Below the pieces are notes generated by a model. That model had not been told where the DNA came from. It did not search any database and was given only the letters and a program-made list of their open reading frames with translations. DNA of 64,000 nt from DATMTS01 sp035564555 (lineage in GTDB: Bacteria > Actinomycetota > Actinomycetes > Actinomycetales > Microbacteriaceae), in the NCBI GenBank assembly GCA_035564555.1, contig DATMTS010000006.1, forward strand, positions 1-64,000, given 5' to 3'. Shown one piece after another: positions 17,382-26,563 of the stretch (positions are counted from its first letter, which is position 1; each line of letters starts with the position of its first letter). The position numbers and the translations under genes are program-made.

Positions 17382-19655
17382 ATGACCACAAGCATCCCGA
17401 CACCCAATACCCGTTCCTCGGCGATCGAACTCGAGATCGGCGGCATGACCTGCGCGTCGTGCGCGACGCGCATCGAGAAGAAGCTGAACAAACTGGAGGG
17501 CGTTTCGGCCACGGTGAACTACGCCACGGAGAAGGCGCACGTCACGGTGCCAGACGGCTTCAACCCCTCAGCGTTGATCGCTGAGGTGCGGAAGAGCGGA
17601 TACACCGCCGTCCTGCCGGTCGTGAAACCCCCGGCGGAGCAGAAGGACGAAGCTCCGGATGCCGAGCTGGTCTCGCTCCGGCGGCGGCTCATCGGCAGCA
17701 TCGTGCTCTCGGTTCCCGTGATCGTGCTCGCGATGGTCCCCGCGCTGCAGTTCACCTACTGGCAGTGGCTTTCGCTCACGCTGGCGGCACCGGTGGTCGT
17801 CTGGGCGGCGTGGCCGTTCCACAAGGCGACCTTGATCAACCTGCGCCACGGCGCGGCGACGATGGACACGCTCGTCTCGGTCGGCACTCTCGCCGCTCTG
17901 TTGTGGTCGCTCTACGCGCTGTTCTTCGGCACGGCGGGGATGCCGGGAATGCGGCATGGATTCGAGTTCTCCGTCACGCCGGGGAACGGCGCGGGCAACA
18001 TCTATCTGGAGGTGGCCGCGGGCGTCACCATGTTCGTGCTCGCCGGGCGCTACTTCGAGAAGCGATCGAAGCGCCAGGCCGGCGCTGCTCTACGAGCGAT
18101 GCTCGAACTGGGTGCGAAAGAGGTCGCTGTACTGCGCAGCGGGACGGAGTCCCGCATCCCGGTCGAGCAGCTGGCGCCAGGCGACGAGTTCGTCGTGCGG
18201 CCGGGGGAGAAGATCGCAGCCGACGGGGTGGTCATGCACGGCTCGAGTGCGGTGGATGCATCGATGCTCACCGGGGAGTCGGTGCCGATCGAGGTCCGCT
18301 CAGGCGACGAGGTCGTCGGGGCGACGGTGAACGCGGGCGGGCGACTCGTGGTGCGCGCCATCCGCGTAGGCTCCGACACGCAGCTGGCGCAGATGGCGCG
18401 CCTCGTCGAAGAGGCCCAGTCCGGTAAGGCCGCTGTGCAGCGCCTGGCCGACCGGGTCTCGGGCGTGTTCGTGCCGGTCGTGATCGGCATCGCCCTGGCC
18501 ACCCTCGCCACGTGGCTCATCCTCGGGTTCCCTGCGCAGGCGGCGTTCACCGCCGCGGTGGCCGTGCTGATCATCGCCTGTCCCTGCGCCCTCGGGCTGG
18601 CGACGCCGACCGCGCTGCTGGTCGGCACCGGCCGCGGCGCGCAGCTCGGCATCCTGATCAAGGGTCCGGAGGTGCTCGAATCCACCCGCACCGTGGACAC
18701 GATCGTGCTGGACAAGACCGGCACCGTGACGACCGGCAGCATGACGCTGCTGGGCATCCACGCCGCGGAAGGGGTGGACGAACTCGAACTGCTGCGCATC
18801 GCAGGTGCGATCGAGGATGCCTCCGAACATCCGATCGCGCGGGCGATCGCAAAGGGCGCCGCGCACCGCGTCGGTGCGCTCCCGGCCCCGGAATCGTTCC
18901 GGAATCTCGAAGGAAGCGGAGTGCAGGGTGTCGTCGACGGCCATCTCGTGCTCGTCGGCCGTGCCGGCCTGATGGCCGAATGGTCGATTGCGGAGGATGC
19001 CGCAGCGACCGCCGCCAAGCGCGAGGCCGAAGAGGCCGGTCGAAGCGCCGTGCTGGTCGCGTGGGACGGCGAACTGCGCGGCGTGCTCGTCGTGGCGGAT
19101 GCCGTGAAAGACACCAGTGCGGAGGCGATCGCCCAGTTCAAGCGGCTCGGGCTCACCCCGGTGCTGCTCACCGGCGACAACCACGTCGTGGCGGGCCGGG
19201 TGGCCCTGGAGGTCGGCATCGACCAGGTCATCGCCGACGTGCTGCCGAAGGACAAGGTCGACGTGGTGGCCCGGCTACAGCGCGAAGGCAGGGTTGTCGC
19301 GATGGTCGGCGACGGCGTGAACGACGCTGCTGCGCTCGCCCAGGCCGACCTCGGCCTCGCCATGGGCACGGGCACCGACGTCGCGATCGAGGCCGCCGAC
19401 CTCACGCTGGTGCGCGGCGACCTGCGCACGGCGGCGGATGCCATTCGGCTCTCCCGCCGCACACTGGGCACGATCAAGGTCAATCTGTTCTGGGCGTTCG
19501 CGTACAACGTCGCGGCGATTCCGCTGGCGGCGCTCGGACTGCTGAACCCGATGCTGGCAGGCGCGGCAATGGCGTTCTCCAGCGTGTTCGTGGTCAGCAA
19601 CAGCCTGCGACTGCGCTCATTCCGGTCGTGGACATCAGGGAAGCCATCCCGATGA
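17382..19655 (+). CDS. copA: Cu(I)-exporting P1B-type ATPase
   Basis: 757 residues. One N-terminal HMA domain (GGMTCASC, Cys 24 and 27) is followed by eight predicted membrane helices with CPC in IIACPCALGLATPTAL. Other landmarks are the actuator TGES, phosphorylation motif DKTGT, nucleotide-binding SEHPIA and hinge GDGVNDAAAL. All residues expected for a Cu(I) P1B-1 pump are present. It receives Cu(I) from CopZ and exports it. Expression is probably under CsoR through the operator before copZ. Confidence 0.96.
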   Translation: MTTSIPTPNTRSSAIELEIGGMTCASCATRIEKKLNKLEGVSATVNYATEKAHVTVPDGFNPSALIAEVRKSGYTAVLPVVKPPAEQKDEAPDAELVSLRRRLIGSIVLSVPVIVLAMVPALQFTYWQWLSLTLAAPVVVWAAWPFHKATLINLRHGAATMDTLVSVGTLAALLWSLYALFFGTAGMPGMRHGFEFSVTPGNGAGNIYLEVAAGVTMFVLAGRYFEKRSKRQAGAALRAMLELGAKEVAVLRSGTESRIPVEQLAPGDEFVVRPGEKIAADGVVMHGSSAVDASMLTGESVPIEVRSGDEVVGATVNAGGRLVVRAIRVGSDTQLAQMARLVEEAQSGKAAVQRLADRVSGVFVPVVIGIALATLATWLILGFPAQAAFTAAVAVLIIACPCALGLATPTALLVGTGRGAQLGILIKGPEVLESTRTVDTIVLDKTGTVTTGSMTLLGIHAAEGVDELELLRIAGAIEDASEHPIARAIAKGAAHRVGALPAPESFRNLEGSGVQGVVDGHLVLVGRAGLMAEWSIAEDAAATAAKREAEEAGRSAVLVAWDGELRGVLVVADAVKDTSAEAIAQFKRLGLTPVLLTGDNHVVAGRVALEVGIDQVIADVLPKDKVDVVARLQREGRVVAMVGDGVNDAAALAQADLGLAMGTGTDVAIEAADLTLVRGDLRTAADAIRLSRRTLGTIKVNLFWAFAYNVAAIPLAALGLLNPMLAGAAMAFSSVFVVSNSLRLRSFRSWTSGKPSR

Positions 19656-19736
19656 GCGACATGATCCGGTACCAGGCCGCCCCGCGGCACCTGGGAAGTT
19701 ACCACAGGCCGCAGAACCTCACGCAAGGAAATGACC

Positions 19737-20039
19737 ATGCACACAGCAACCGAAACCCCGCACGGCTACATCACCGACAAGGCGCGGTACCTCAACCGGC
19801 TCAAGCGCATCGAAGGGCAGGCGCGCGGCGTCTACCGGATGGTCGACGAGGAGAAGTACTGCATCGACATCCTCACCCAGATCTCCGCTCTCACCTCCGC
19901 CCTGCAATCCGTCGCGCTGGGCCTGATGGACGACCACTTGAAGCACTGCGTGACGGATGCCGTCAAGCTCGGCGGTGAGGAGGCGACGACGAAGCTCACC
20001 GAGGCCTCGGCGGCGATCGCGCGGCTCGTGCGCTCCTAA
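19737..20039 (+). CDS. csoR: Copper-sensing repressor
   Basis: 100 residues, all helical, with the Cu(I) ligands of CsoR: Cys in KYCIDILTQ (42), His (67) and Cys (71) in DDHLKHC. The frame also contains ATG at 19731, but AAGGAA immediately touches that codon, whereas it is 6 bp from the ATG at 19737; the latter is therefore chosen. Last gene of copZ-copA-csoR, so copper release of the repressor would also adjust its own level. Confidence 0.93.
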   Translation: MHTATETPHGYITDKARYLNRLKRIEGQARGVYRMVDEEKYCIDILTQISALTSALQSVALGLMDDHLKHCVTDAVKLGGEEATTKLTEASAAIARLVRS

Positions 20040-20101
20040 CGCTCGGCTCTTCGGGTGCCGTTGCCGACCTCGGGGCCCAAGCACACCGGCGTTGCGAGCG
20101 C

Positions 20102-20135
20102 AACCCCTGACCCCCTTTCGGGGGTTTCAGAGGTT
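20102..20135 (+). terminator. Hairpin terminator after csoR
   Basis: Stem CCCCC-TTTC-GGGGG followed by TTT, extended by outer complementary CTGA/TCAG and AACC/GGTT. It closes the copper operon and lies immediately before the acyltransferase gene. Confidence 0.75.
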
Positions 20136-20146
20136 CTGTTCGTAAC

Positions 20147-21568
20147 GTGGAGTGGATGCAGTCCTCAACGAGTTCCGGTCTTCGGCTCCACTCGCTCGAC
20201 GGTTTGCGGGGGGTGGCAGCCGGTATAGTGCTGTTGCATCATCTGTCGATGACGGTGCCCGCGATCTCCAACGGCTACGACAATGCCGACAAGCTGGTAC
20301 CGTTCTCGCCGGCGTGGTGGGCGGTGGCGAGCCCCCTCAAGGTGTTCGTGGCGGGCCCGGAGTTCGTGCTCGTCTTCTTCGCGCTCAGCGGCTTCGTGCT
20401 CACCCTGTCGCCGATCGCGCATCGCACCGGAGCGGCCCGCGCAGATGGGCTGGTCGCTGCCGGCTACGACTGGGTCTCGTACTATCCACGCCGCATCATC
20501 CGTCTGGGCGTGCCGGTCGCGGCGTCCATGGTGCTCGCCTACGTCGTGATCATGACTCTGCCGCACCCCTCCGACCCGGCGGACGGATCCTGGTTGACGC
20601 GCCAAGCCCACCCCGACACCAGCGCGCACAATCTGATCACCGAGACGCTGCTGATCGTCGACCCGAACCATCCGTCGGTCAATCCTCCGCTCTGGTCGCT
20701 CACCTGGGAGATGTGGTTCTCGCTGCTACTGCCGGCCGCCGTGCTGATCGCGCTGTGGAGCCGTCGCGTGCCCGTGCTGTGGGCGCTGCTGCTGTTGGGC
20801 GTCAGCATGTTCGGCTACATCGAACACGTCGACGGCGCCTCGTTCATGCCCGCGTTCGCGCTCGGAGCACTGCTCGGCGCCAACGCGCAACGGATCAGCG
20901 CATTCGCCACCCGATGTCAGTCGCATCGTTGGGCGACTCCGGCATGGTTCGCCGTCGCGCTGACCGGCGCGATGGCGCTCATCTCCTATTGGCTGTTCCG
21001 GTCGGTTCTCGGCCCGGTCGGCGATGAGATCCTGATGGGGCTGCGGGTGCCCGGTGCTCTGCTGCTGGTCGCGACCGCTGCCTTCTGGCCCGCCGCATCC
21101 ACCCTGTTCACGCTGCGCCCGATCACGTGGCTCGGCAAGATCAGCTTCAGCCTGTACCTCGTCCATTCGCCCGTCGTCGTGGCGTTCGGCCTGATCTTCA
21201 CCGGCCAGTACTGGTGGGTGGGCGCCTCGCTCTCCCTGGCCACGGCCTTCGGTCTCGCGGTTCTGATGTACGTGCTGGTCGAGAAGCCGTCGCGACGCCT
21301 CGCCTCCTGGACCGGGGCGCGCGCCTCGGCCTTGATGGCCTCGATCACAGGACCCATCGAGGTCGCGCTCGCCCTCGAAGAGCACCGGCACAGTGTCGAA
21401 GCGGCGGCCCGGACGACCGCCGCGAAGATCGGGACGACCGAGCCGGTGCTCGAGTCCGCGCAGGAGCCGTCTACGGTGGCGTCGTCTGCAGCAGCGTCGT
21501 CTGCAGCAGCGTCGTCCGTAGCAGCTTCACCTGCAGCAGCGTCGCCGCAGCTGCTCACCGGGCAGTGA
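20147..21568 (+). CDS. Acyltransferase-3 family membrane protein
   Basis: 473 residues. It begins with the family motif SLDGLRGVAAGIVLLHH, containing the conserved Arg and catalytic His, and has about ten membrane helices. It probably O-acylates a cell-envelope sugar or lipid. The last ~100 residues are soluble, acidic/helical and then Ala-Ser rich. GTG at 20147 and ATG at 20156 are both possible starts, and neither has a strong ribosome-binding site. It stands alone between the copper operon and convergent genes. Confidence 0.87.
   Translation: MEWMQSSTSSGLRLHSLDGLRGVAAGIVLLHHLSMTVPAISNGYDNADKLVPFSPAWWAVASPLKVFVAGPEFVLVFFALSGFVLTLSPIAHRTGAARADGLVAAGYDWVSYYPRRIIRLGVPVAASMVLAYVVIMTLPHPSDPADGSWLTRQAHPDTSAHNLITETLLIVDPNHPSVNPPLWSLTWEMWFSLLLPAAVLIALWSRRVPVLWALLLLGVSMFGYIEHVDGASFMPAFALGALLGANAQRISAFATRCQSHRWATPAWFAVALTGAMALISYWLFRSVLGPVGDEILMGLRVPGALLLVATAAFWPAASTLFTLRPITWLGKISFSLYLVHSPVVVAFGLIFTGQYWWVGASLSLATAFGLAVLMYVLVEKPSRRLASWTGARASALMASITGPIEVALALEEHRHSVEAAARTTAAKIGTTEPVLESAQEPSTVASSAAASSAAASSVAASPAAASPQLLTGQ
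21479..21553 (+). repeat. 15-bp tandem repeat in coding sequence
   Basis: Five copies of a 15-bp unit (consensus GCGTCGTCTGCAGCA; the first two identical, the rest diverged). They encode an Ala-Ser-Ser-Ala-Ala repeat at the extreme C-terminus of the acyltransferase. Such repeats change copy number by slippage. Confidence 0.85.
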
Positions 21569-21589
21569 ACGTCCAGGTGAGCGGCCGGC

Positions 21590-22372
21590 TCAGGCGGCGG
21601 TGAGCCGCGGAGGCGCCTCACGCACCAGCGCGCGCAAGAGCAGCACGCCGGCTATCGCCGCTGCCGCCAGCGATACCGCCGACTCGGTGAACCACAGCCC
21701 GCGTCCCCCCGCGTGCTCGATCAACGCGTTGCTGAAGCCGAGCACGAAGAGGCCGGCGCCGGCGCCCAGGAACGCGGTGGCGGCGATCGCCGGGCCGAGG
21801 GCGCGAGGCAGCATCCGCGATGCCGGGCGCCGCACGCGGCTCACGACGAGGATGGCGGCCCCGAGCAGCACTCCGAGTACGCCGAGCGCACCGTGAAACA
21901 AGGTGATGTCGTCGGACGCCTCGAGAGTGCCGGCCTGGATGCAGGTCGTCGCACCGGGCTGCACCGCCAGCCAGTGGGCGCACGACGCTGCGGCCGGATG
22001 CGCCGAGGCGGGCAGCCCGAAGATCGCCGGCGTGCCGAGAAACACGGCGAGGGCACGGGCGATCACAGCGCTCGCGCCGATCGCGACCAGGCCGACGGCG
22101 ACCAGCCGTGCGGCGAGGCCGGTCAGCTCCGTGGTCAGCGCCCAGCCCCAGCCGTCGGCGCGCCTGATCGCCCCGGCGATCTGCGCCGCCGAACCGAAGT
22201 CGGCGATGGCGTGCTGCTGTGCCTCATCAGCACTTACGCCCTGCATGCTCAGATGTTCTGCGGCATCCCTCAAGTGCGATTCCGCCTCCGCAAGCGTACG
22301 GCGCGTCTGCCGGCCGGCCGCGGGCAGGCGGTCGGCGAGCTCGTCGAGATAGGCGTCGATGCGATCGCTCAT
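21590..22372 (-). CDS. Membrane protein with HAAS/permease-prefix-like N-terminus
   Basis: 260 residues. The N-terminal 70 residues (IDAYLDELADRLP, ETLRDAAEHL-type helix, DEAQQHAIADFGSAAQIAG) match the alpha-helical domain that precedes many PadR-linked membrane proteins. Six or so membrane helices follow. The ATG overlaps the PadR stop (ATGA). PadR/HAAS pairs usually act together, with the HAAS protein as a membrane partner; its substrate is unknown. Confidence 0.8.
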   Translation of the reverse strand: MSDRIDAYLDELADRLPAAGRQTRRTLAEAESHLRDAAEHLSMQGVSADEAQQHAIADFGSAAQIAGAIRRADGWGWALTTELTGLAARLVAVGLVAIGASAVIARALAVFLGTPAIFGLPASAHPAAASCAHWLAVQPGATTCIQAGTLEASDDITLFHGALGVLGVLLGAAILVVSRVRRPASRMLPRALGPAIAATAFLGAGAGLFVLGFSNALIEHAGGRGLWFTESAVSLAAAAIAGVLLLRALVREAPPRLTAA

Positions 22373-22692
22373 GACTGCACCCCCAGGATCAGGTTGACGC
22401 TGCGCACATGTCCGCGCCAGTGCTCCTTTGCCTGCTGCAGGTTCGTCTCGCCGGCGGCGGTGATGCGGTAGACGCGGCGCTTGCGGCCCCCGGAGTCCTC
22501 CCATTCACTCGCCAGCAACTGCTCGCGTTCCAGCCGGTGCAGCACGGGGTACACCGTACCCTCCGGCAGGTCGAACGCTCCGTCGCTGCGGTCCTTGAGC
22601 GCGCTGATGATCTCGTAGCCGTGTGCCGGGCCGGCCGTCAGGATGCCCAGGAGCAGGGATTCCAGTTGCCCGCGATTGAGTGCCGTGTTCAT
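22369..22692 (-). CDS. PadR-family regulator
   Basis: 107 residues. Winged-helix MNTALNRGQLESLLLGIL, then AHGYEIISALKDRSDGAFDLPEGTVYPVLHRL, a textbook PadR N-terminal domain with a short helical C-terminus. ATG at 22692 has GGAGGT directly upstream, so the longer frame to 22719 is not used. It is translationally coupled to the membrane protein at 21590. Confidence 0.93.
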   Translation of the reverse strand: MNTALNRGQLESLLLGILTAGPAHGYEIISALKDRSDGAFDLPEGTVYPVLHRLEREQLLASEWEDSGGRKRRVYRITAAGETNLQQAKEHWRGHVRSVNLILGVQS

Positions 22693-22798
22693 ACCTCCAG
22701 AGTCTAGGCATAGATTCACGAGGTATCAATGATGATCGACCGTTTCGTGCGGCGACGGTATCGGCATCGCCGGGTCGATCGTGCGGCGGTTCGCGCCT

Positions 22799-23767
22799 CT
22801 AGCCGGCGAGCGGCAGGCCGCCGAGCCGCAACCGGCCGTCGCGCTGCAGCCAAACCACAGCCTCGCGCACGGCATCCAATGATGAGTACTGCGGCAGGTA
22901 ACCCAGAAGCGCATTCGCCTTCTGCCAGCTCATCGACGGGCTGCGGCTGAGGTGGTCGTACGATGCGTCGAACGCCTCGGCGCCGATACCCGCACGGAAC
23001 TCCTCCAGCTCGACGAAGCGCAGATTCGGCTCCCGATCGAACCATCCTGCGACGGCGCGGGCGAATCCCCGCAGGCTGATCGCCCGGTCGGAGACGACAT
23101 GGAACGCCTGGCCCACGGCATCCGGGCTGCTCAGAGCGAGTTCGAACGCGAGCGCGACGTCGTCGGCGTGCACGTGGTGCACCGTCTCAAGCCCGAAATG
23201 CGGCATTACGACCTCGTCTCCGACGGCGAGTCTCTCCCAGACGTCGAGATCGAGATTGCCGACCGGATTGATCACGCGCCAACCGGGTCCCGAGATGTGC
23301 CCGGGATGCAGCACGATCGACGGCACTCCGGCCGATGACTGACCGAGCAGGTACTCCTCGAGACGGGCCTTGCCGAGACCGTAGTCGCCGAAGGCATCCC
23401 GGGCCTCGTCCTCCCGGGTGGGTACCGCGTCGCCCGGCCCATGTACCCAGATGCTGCCGCACGAGACGAGCAGCGGCCGCCTGGGCGACAGAGCCGAGAC
23501 CAGTTGCTCGGCCGAGTCCCGATCGAAGCAGATCAAGTCGATGACGGCATCCGCCTCGAGGGCGGCGACCCGATCACCGAAGGTGCCCGCCCGGTCCTCG
23601 GCCTCCCGATCGACCCGGATCGTTGTGACGGCATCCCACGACGGATGCTCGCGGTACGGGGCCCGTTCGCCGCGGCTGAGCACGACGACCTCGTGGCCAC
23701 GCTCGACCAGGCGCGGCACGAGATATCCGCCGATGTGTCCGGTTCCGCCGATGATGACGACTCGCAT
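22799..23767 (-). CDS. NAD-dependent epimerase/dehydratase (extended SDR)
   Basis: 322 residues. N-terminal Rossmann GGTGHIGGYLVPRL, the catalytic YGLGK (YxxxK) near residue 150, and an HVHADDVALAFELAL segment typical of extended SDR epimerases. Substrate probably a nucleotide sugar or other sugar derivative, not predictable from sequence. It stands alone, with a structured intergenic region upstream. Confidence 0.87.
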   Translation of the reverse strand: MRVVIIGGTGHIGGYLVPRLVERGHEVVVLSRGERAPYREHPSWDAVTTIRVDREAEDRAGTFGDRVAALEADAVIDLICFDRDSAEQLVSALSPRRPLLVSCGSIWVHGPGDAVPTREDEARDAFGDYGLGKARLEEYLLGQSSAGVPSIVLHPGHISGPGWRVINPVGNLDLDVWERLAVGDEVVMPHFGLETVHHVHADDVALAFELALSSPDAVGQAFHVVSDRAISLRGFARAVAGWFDREPNLRFVELEEFRAGIGAEAFDASYDHLSRSPSMSWQKANALLGYLPQYSSLDAVREAVVWLQRDGRLRLGGLPLAG

Positions 23768-23839
23768 GAAGACCTCGCTCTCGTGAGCCCCGTCATGATC
23801 GTAACCGCGTGTGAATGCGGGCGCACCGGCGGGCGCCGT

Positions 23840-23911
23840 GCATCCGAACCGCTTTCATGCGTTCGAACCAAGAATGTACCCGGTTCCGTTGCACGAACGC
23901 GGTTCGGATGC
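23840..23911. repeat. Nested intergenic inverted repeat
   Basis: Outer arms GCATCCGAACCGC (23840-23852) and GCGGTTCGGATGC (23899-23911) are perfectly complementary. Inside, GCGTTCG/CGAACGC and GAACC/GGTTC can form alternative stems. It sits between a PadR gene (3' side) and the epimerase start. Two and a half copies of GCCGGGCGCA follow at about 23929-23955. It may be a terminator or a REP-like element. Confidence 0.7.
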
Positions 23912-23962
23912 GCGATTCACGGCAAGCCGGGCGCAGCCGGGCGCAGCCGGCAGGCCGCTACG

Positions 23963-24631
23963 TCAGTCGGCCAGGATGAGGTAGAGCGCGCGGCGGGTCT
24001 CGTCGAGCTTCTCGATCGCAGCGGAGCGCTGCTTCTCATCCGCGAACCGCAACTGGTGAACGACCCCCATCAGCTTGCCGATGCTCTCGAAGAGCGCCGC
24101 GTCGGCCTCGGAGTGCCGCGGAGTGGCCTCCCAGGCCTTCGCGAGCTCGTCCGACTGCTCGTCGACATACGCCCGGCCCGAATCGGTGAGCGTGTACTCC
24201 GTTCTGCGACCGTCGCCGACCGACGAGATCAGCTCCTCGTCGACGAGCTGCTGCAGGGTCGGGTAGACCGAACCCGGGCTCGGTCGCCACGCGCCGCCGG
24301 ATTTCTCGGCGATCGCCTGGATCAGGCCGTATCCGTTGGCGGGCCCGTCGGCGAGCAGCGAAAGGATGGCGGCTCGAACGTCGCCTTTGCCGGCCCTGCG
24401 CCCGCCACGGCCGCGCATACCCGGGCCGAACCCGGGGCCGAATTCGCCAGGGAACCCCGGGAACCCGGGAAAGCCCGGAAGCCCGCCGGGTCCGAACCCG
24501 CGGCCCGGGCCGAAGCCACGGTGACCCAGGCCGTGACCGGGGTGCGACTCGTTCCCCTCGTGGTGACCACCGGCAGGGTCGTGGTGGAAGCGGGCGAAGC
24601 CCGCGGAGTGATCGAAGTGATGCGTTTTCAT
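23963..24631 (-). CDS. PadR-family regulator with Gly/Phe/Pro-rich N-terminus
   Basis: 222 residues. The first ~80 residues are His-, Gly-, Phe- and Pro-rich (GFGPGRGFGPGGLPGFPGF and similar), probably disordered. The PadR winged helix follows (DVRAAILSLLADGPANGYGLIQAI, SPGSVYPTLQQLVDEELI), then a helical C-terminal domain. ATG at 24631 is chosen because the upstream frame crosses the palindrome at 24670-24710. The target is likely itself; other targets are unknown. Confidence 0.9.
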   Translation of the reverse strand: MKTHHFDHSAGFARFHHDPAGGHHEGNESHPGHGLGHRGFGPGRGFGPGGLPGFPGFPGFPGEFGPGFGPGMRGRGGRRAGKGDVRAAILSLLADGPANGYGLIQAIAEKSGGAWRPSPGSVYPTLQQLVDEELISSVGDGRRTEYTLTDSGRAYVDEQSDELAKAWEATPRHSEADAALFESIGKLMGVVHQLRFADEKQRSAAIEKLDETRRALYLILAD

Positions 24632-24669
24632 GTGCGTGTCCTGTTCCGGCGCGCCATCGCACGCCTTAT

Positions 24670-24710
24670 CGATATTCAACGATGCGTTAACGATATATCG
24701 TTGAATATCG
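24670..24710. promoter_or_regulatory. Perfect 14-bp inverted repeat before padR
   Basis: CGATATTCAACGAT (24670-24683) and ATCGTTGAATATCG (24697-24710) are exact inverted copies separated by 13 bp. The right side also contains a separate AACGATATATCGTT palindrome. The region is unusually A+T-rich for this chromosome and 39 bp upstream of the padR start, as expected for an autoregulatory PadR operator/promoter. Confidence 0.8.
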
Positions 24711-24764
24711 GTTGTCAACGCGTTCCATCCGCCTTCGGTGCAGCCCGACCGTCGAGACGTCGCC

Positions 24765-25433
24765 CTACCCGGCTTCTGCGCTCCCGGTCGGATCCGGAGC
24801 GCTCGCATCCTCGAGCTCCTCGCCACCGACCGGCTCGCCCGCCCAACTGGTCACTGTCCAGCCGTCGGCCGGTGAGCCGGTGACCACGACCATCGCGGTG
24901 TTCTCGACCGGATGCATCCTGCCGAAGTCCGAGGGCAGGTTCGAGGGCACCCAGGAGGCCCACGTGCGGATCGCCGCTCCGTGGGTGACCACCGCGACCG
25001 TGCCTTCGTGCCGGGCGGCGATGTCGTCGATGGTCCCGTTGAACCGGTCCAAGAACTCCCGGCCGCTCTCGCCGCCCGGGATACGGGCATCCGGGTCGGA
25101 TCGCCAGGCGAAGATCGTGCCGATGTAGGCACGCACCGAAGCCGGGTCGGAACGTCCCTCGAGATCGCCGGCGCGGATCTCCCGCAACTCGTCGGCCACG
25201 TGAATGCGCAGACCTCGACGCAACGAGAGCGGTTCGGCCGTGAGCTGGGTGCGGATCAGGTTGGATGCGTAGATCGCCTCGATCGGATCATCACCGAGCG
25301 CACTCGGTACGGCCGCCGCCTGTTCCTGCCCGAGGGCCGTGAGTTCCGGACCGGGCGCCGACGTGCCGAGCCGTCCGTAGACGTTGTCGATCGTCTGGCC
25401 ATGCCGGATCAGGAGGAGTCGCATCCGTTTCAC
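24765..25433 (-). CDS. Histidine phosphatase superfamily protein
   Basis: 222 residues. Catalytic LIRHGQT motif near the N-terminus (phospho-His), EIRAGDLEGR acid motif and second His in VVTHGAAIRTW. These belong to the phosphoglycerate-mutase-like fold, most probably a small-molecule phosphatase. Either ATG at 25433 or the one at 25424 (MRLLLIRHG) could be the start. Confidence 0.9.
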   Translation of the reverse strand: MKRMRLLLIRHGQTIDNVYGRLGTSAPGPELTALGQEQAAAVPSALGDDPIEAIYASNLIRTQLTAEPLSLRRGLRIHVADELREIRAGDLEGRSDPASVRAYIGTIFAWRSDPDARIPGGESGREFLDRFNGTIDDIAARHEGTVAVVTHGAAIRTWASWVPSNLPSDFGRMHPVENTAMVVVTGSPADGWTVTSWAGEPVGGEELEDASAPDPTGSAEAG

Positions 25434-25492
25434 CCTATGCCCGGCCGACGGCCACCCTCTGACCGGCCGACGGCCGCGATGCGGAGCGAGGC

Positions 25493-26563
25493 CTAGAGCA
25501 CGACCTCGCGTTTCTCCGCGGCGGATCGGTAGCAGGCGTCGATCACCTGCGCGCGGCGCAGCCCGAGTGTTCCGTCGTGCTGTTGCCAGGTCTCGGGCCC
25601 GGATTGGACCGCATCGACGAAGCGACGCACAACCACGTCATGGCCGCCGTTGGCACCGGGCTTGGCGCGGTAGTCCGCGGGAACGCCGTCGAGGTCGCGA
25701 TAGATGTGCAGGTCGCCGGGCTCGGCGTAGTCGACGACCCGCAACTCCGCGCCGCCCTCGGTTCCATAGAGAGTCATCCAGAACTCGTCGTTGTCTGCCC
25801 GGTACGCCGCCCAGCTCGTCTCGAGCACCAGGGTGCCGCCGCCGGCCAGACGAATGAAGGCGAGCGCAAGATCCTCCACCTCGAACGAGGCCCCGATCGA
25901 GTCGGCGGTGCGACCGCCGCGGCCGCGCGAGCCGAGCTCGGCATAGGTCGACGCGCTCACGGAGACCACCTCGGGCTCACCGAGCAGGTACAGCGCATAG
26001 TCGAGCACGTGCACGCCCAGGTCGATCAGCGGTCCGCCGCCGGCGCGCTCGCGGTTGGTGAACCAGCTGCCGTCACCCGGGATTCCCTTGCGCCGCAGCC
26101 ACCCCGCCTTGGCCGCATACGCGGTGCCGAGTTCGCCCCGGTCGATGATGCGGCGCAATTCGGTGATGTCGCCGCGTTCCCGATGATTGAACACCACCTG
26201 CAGCACCCGCCCCGCCCGTTGCGCTGCGCTCACCATCGCCCGCGCCTGTTCCGTGTTGCCGGCGATCGGCTTCTCGGTGAGCACGTGGATGCCGCGGTCG
26301 AGCGCAGCGATCGCGATCGGCGCGTGCAGGTAGGTCGGAACGGCGATGCTGACGGCATCCAGTCCACCGGCTTCCAGCATGTCCTCCCACCGCGCGTGCG
26401 TCGCAGGGATGCCGTACCGCTCGGCAAGCTCGGCCACCCTGACCGTCTCCATACCCGCGAGCGCGACCAGTTCGACGGAATCGATGCGGGCGAAGGCGGC
26501 GAGGTGCTGTTGTCCCGCCCAGCCGACGCCTACGACGCCGACGCGCAGCTTCCGGGCGGTCAT
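25493..26563 (-). CDS. Gfo/Idh/MocA-family oxidoreductase
   Basis: 356 residues. NAD(P)-binding VGVVGVGWAGQQHL near the N-terminus, EKPIAGNTEQAR near residue 95 and the C-terminal alpha/beta catalytic domain. The gene overlaps a ThuA-like gene upstream by 4 bp. Such pairs occur in carbohydrate catabolic clusters, where the dehydrogenase oxidises a sugar or inositol derivative. The substrate is unknown. Confidence 0.9.
   Translation of the reverse strand: MTARKLRVGVVGVGWAGQQHLAAFARIDSVELVALAGMETVRVAELAERYGIPATHARWEDMLEAGGLDAVSIAVPTYLHAPIAIAALDRGIHVLTEKPIAGNTEQARAMVSAAQRAGRVLQVVFNHRERGDITELRRIIDRGELGTAYAAKAGWLRRKGIPGDGSWFTNRERAGGGPLIDLGVHVLDYALYLLGEPEVVSVSASTYAELGSRGRGGRTADSIGASFEVEDLALAFIRLAGGGTLVLETSWAAYRADNDEFWMTLYGTEGGAELRVVDYAEPGDLHIYRDLDGVPADYRAKPGANGGHDVVVRRFVDAVQSGPETWQQHDGTLGLRRAQVIDACYRSAAEKREVVL

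Noticed and set aside
23441..24883. 480-codon rightward ORF over the PadR gene
   Set aside because: Antisense to PadR and epimerase; crosses the operator palindrome.
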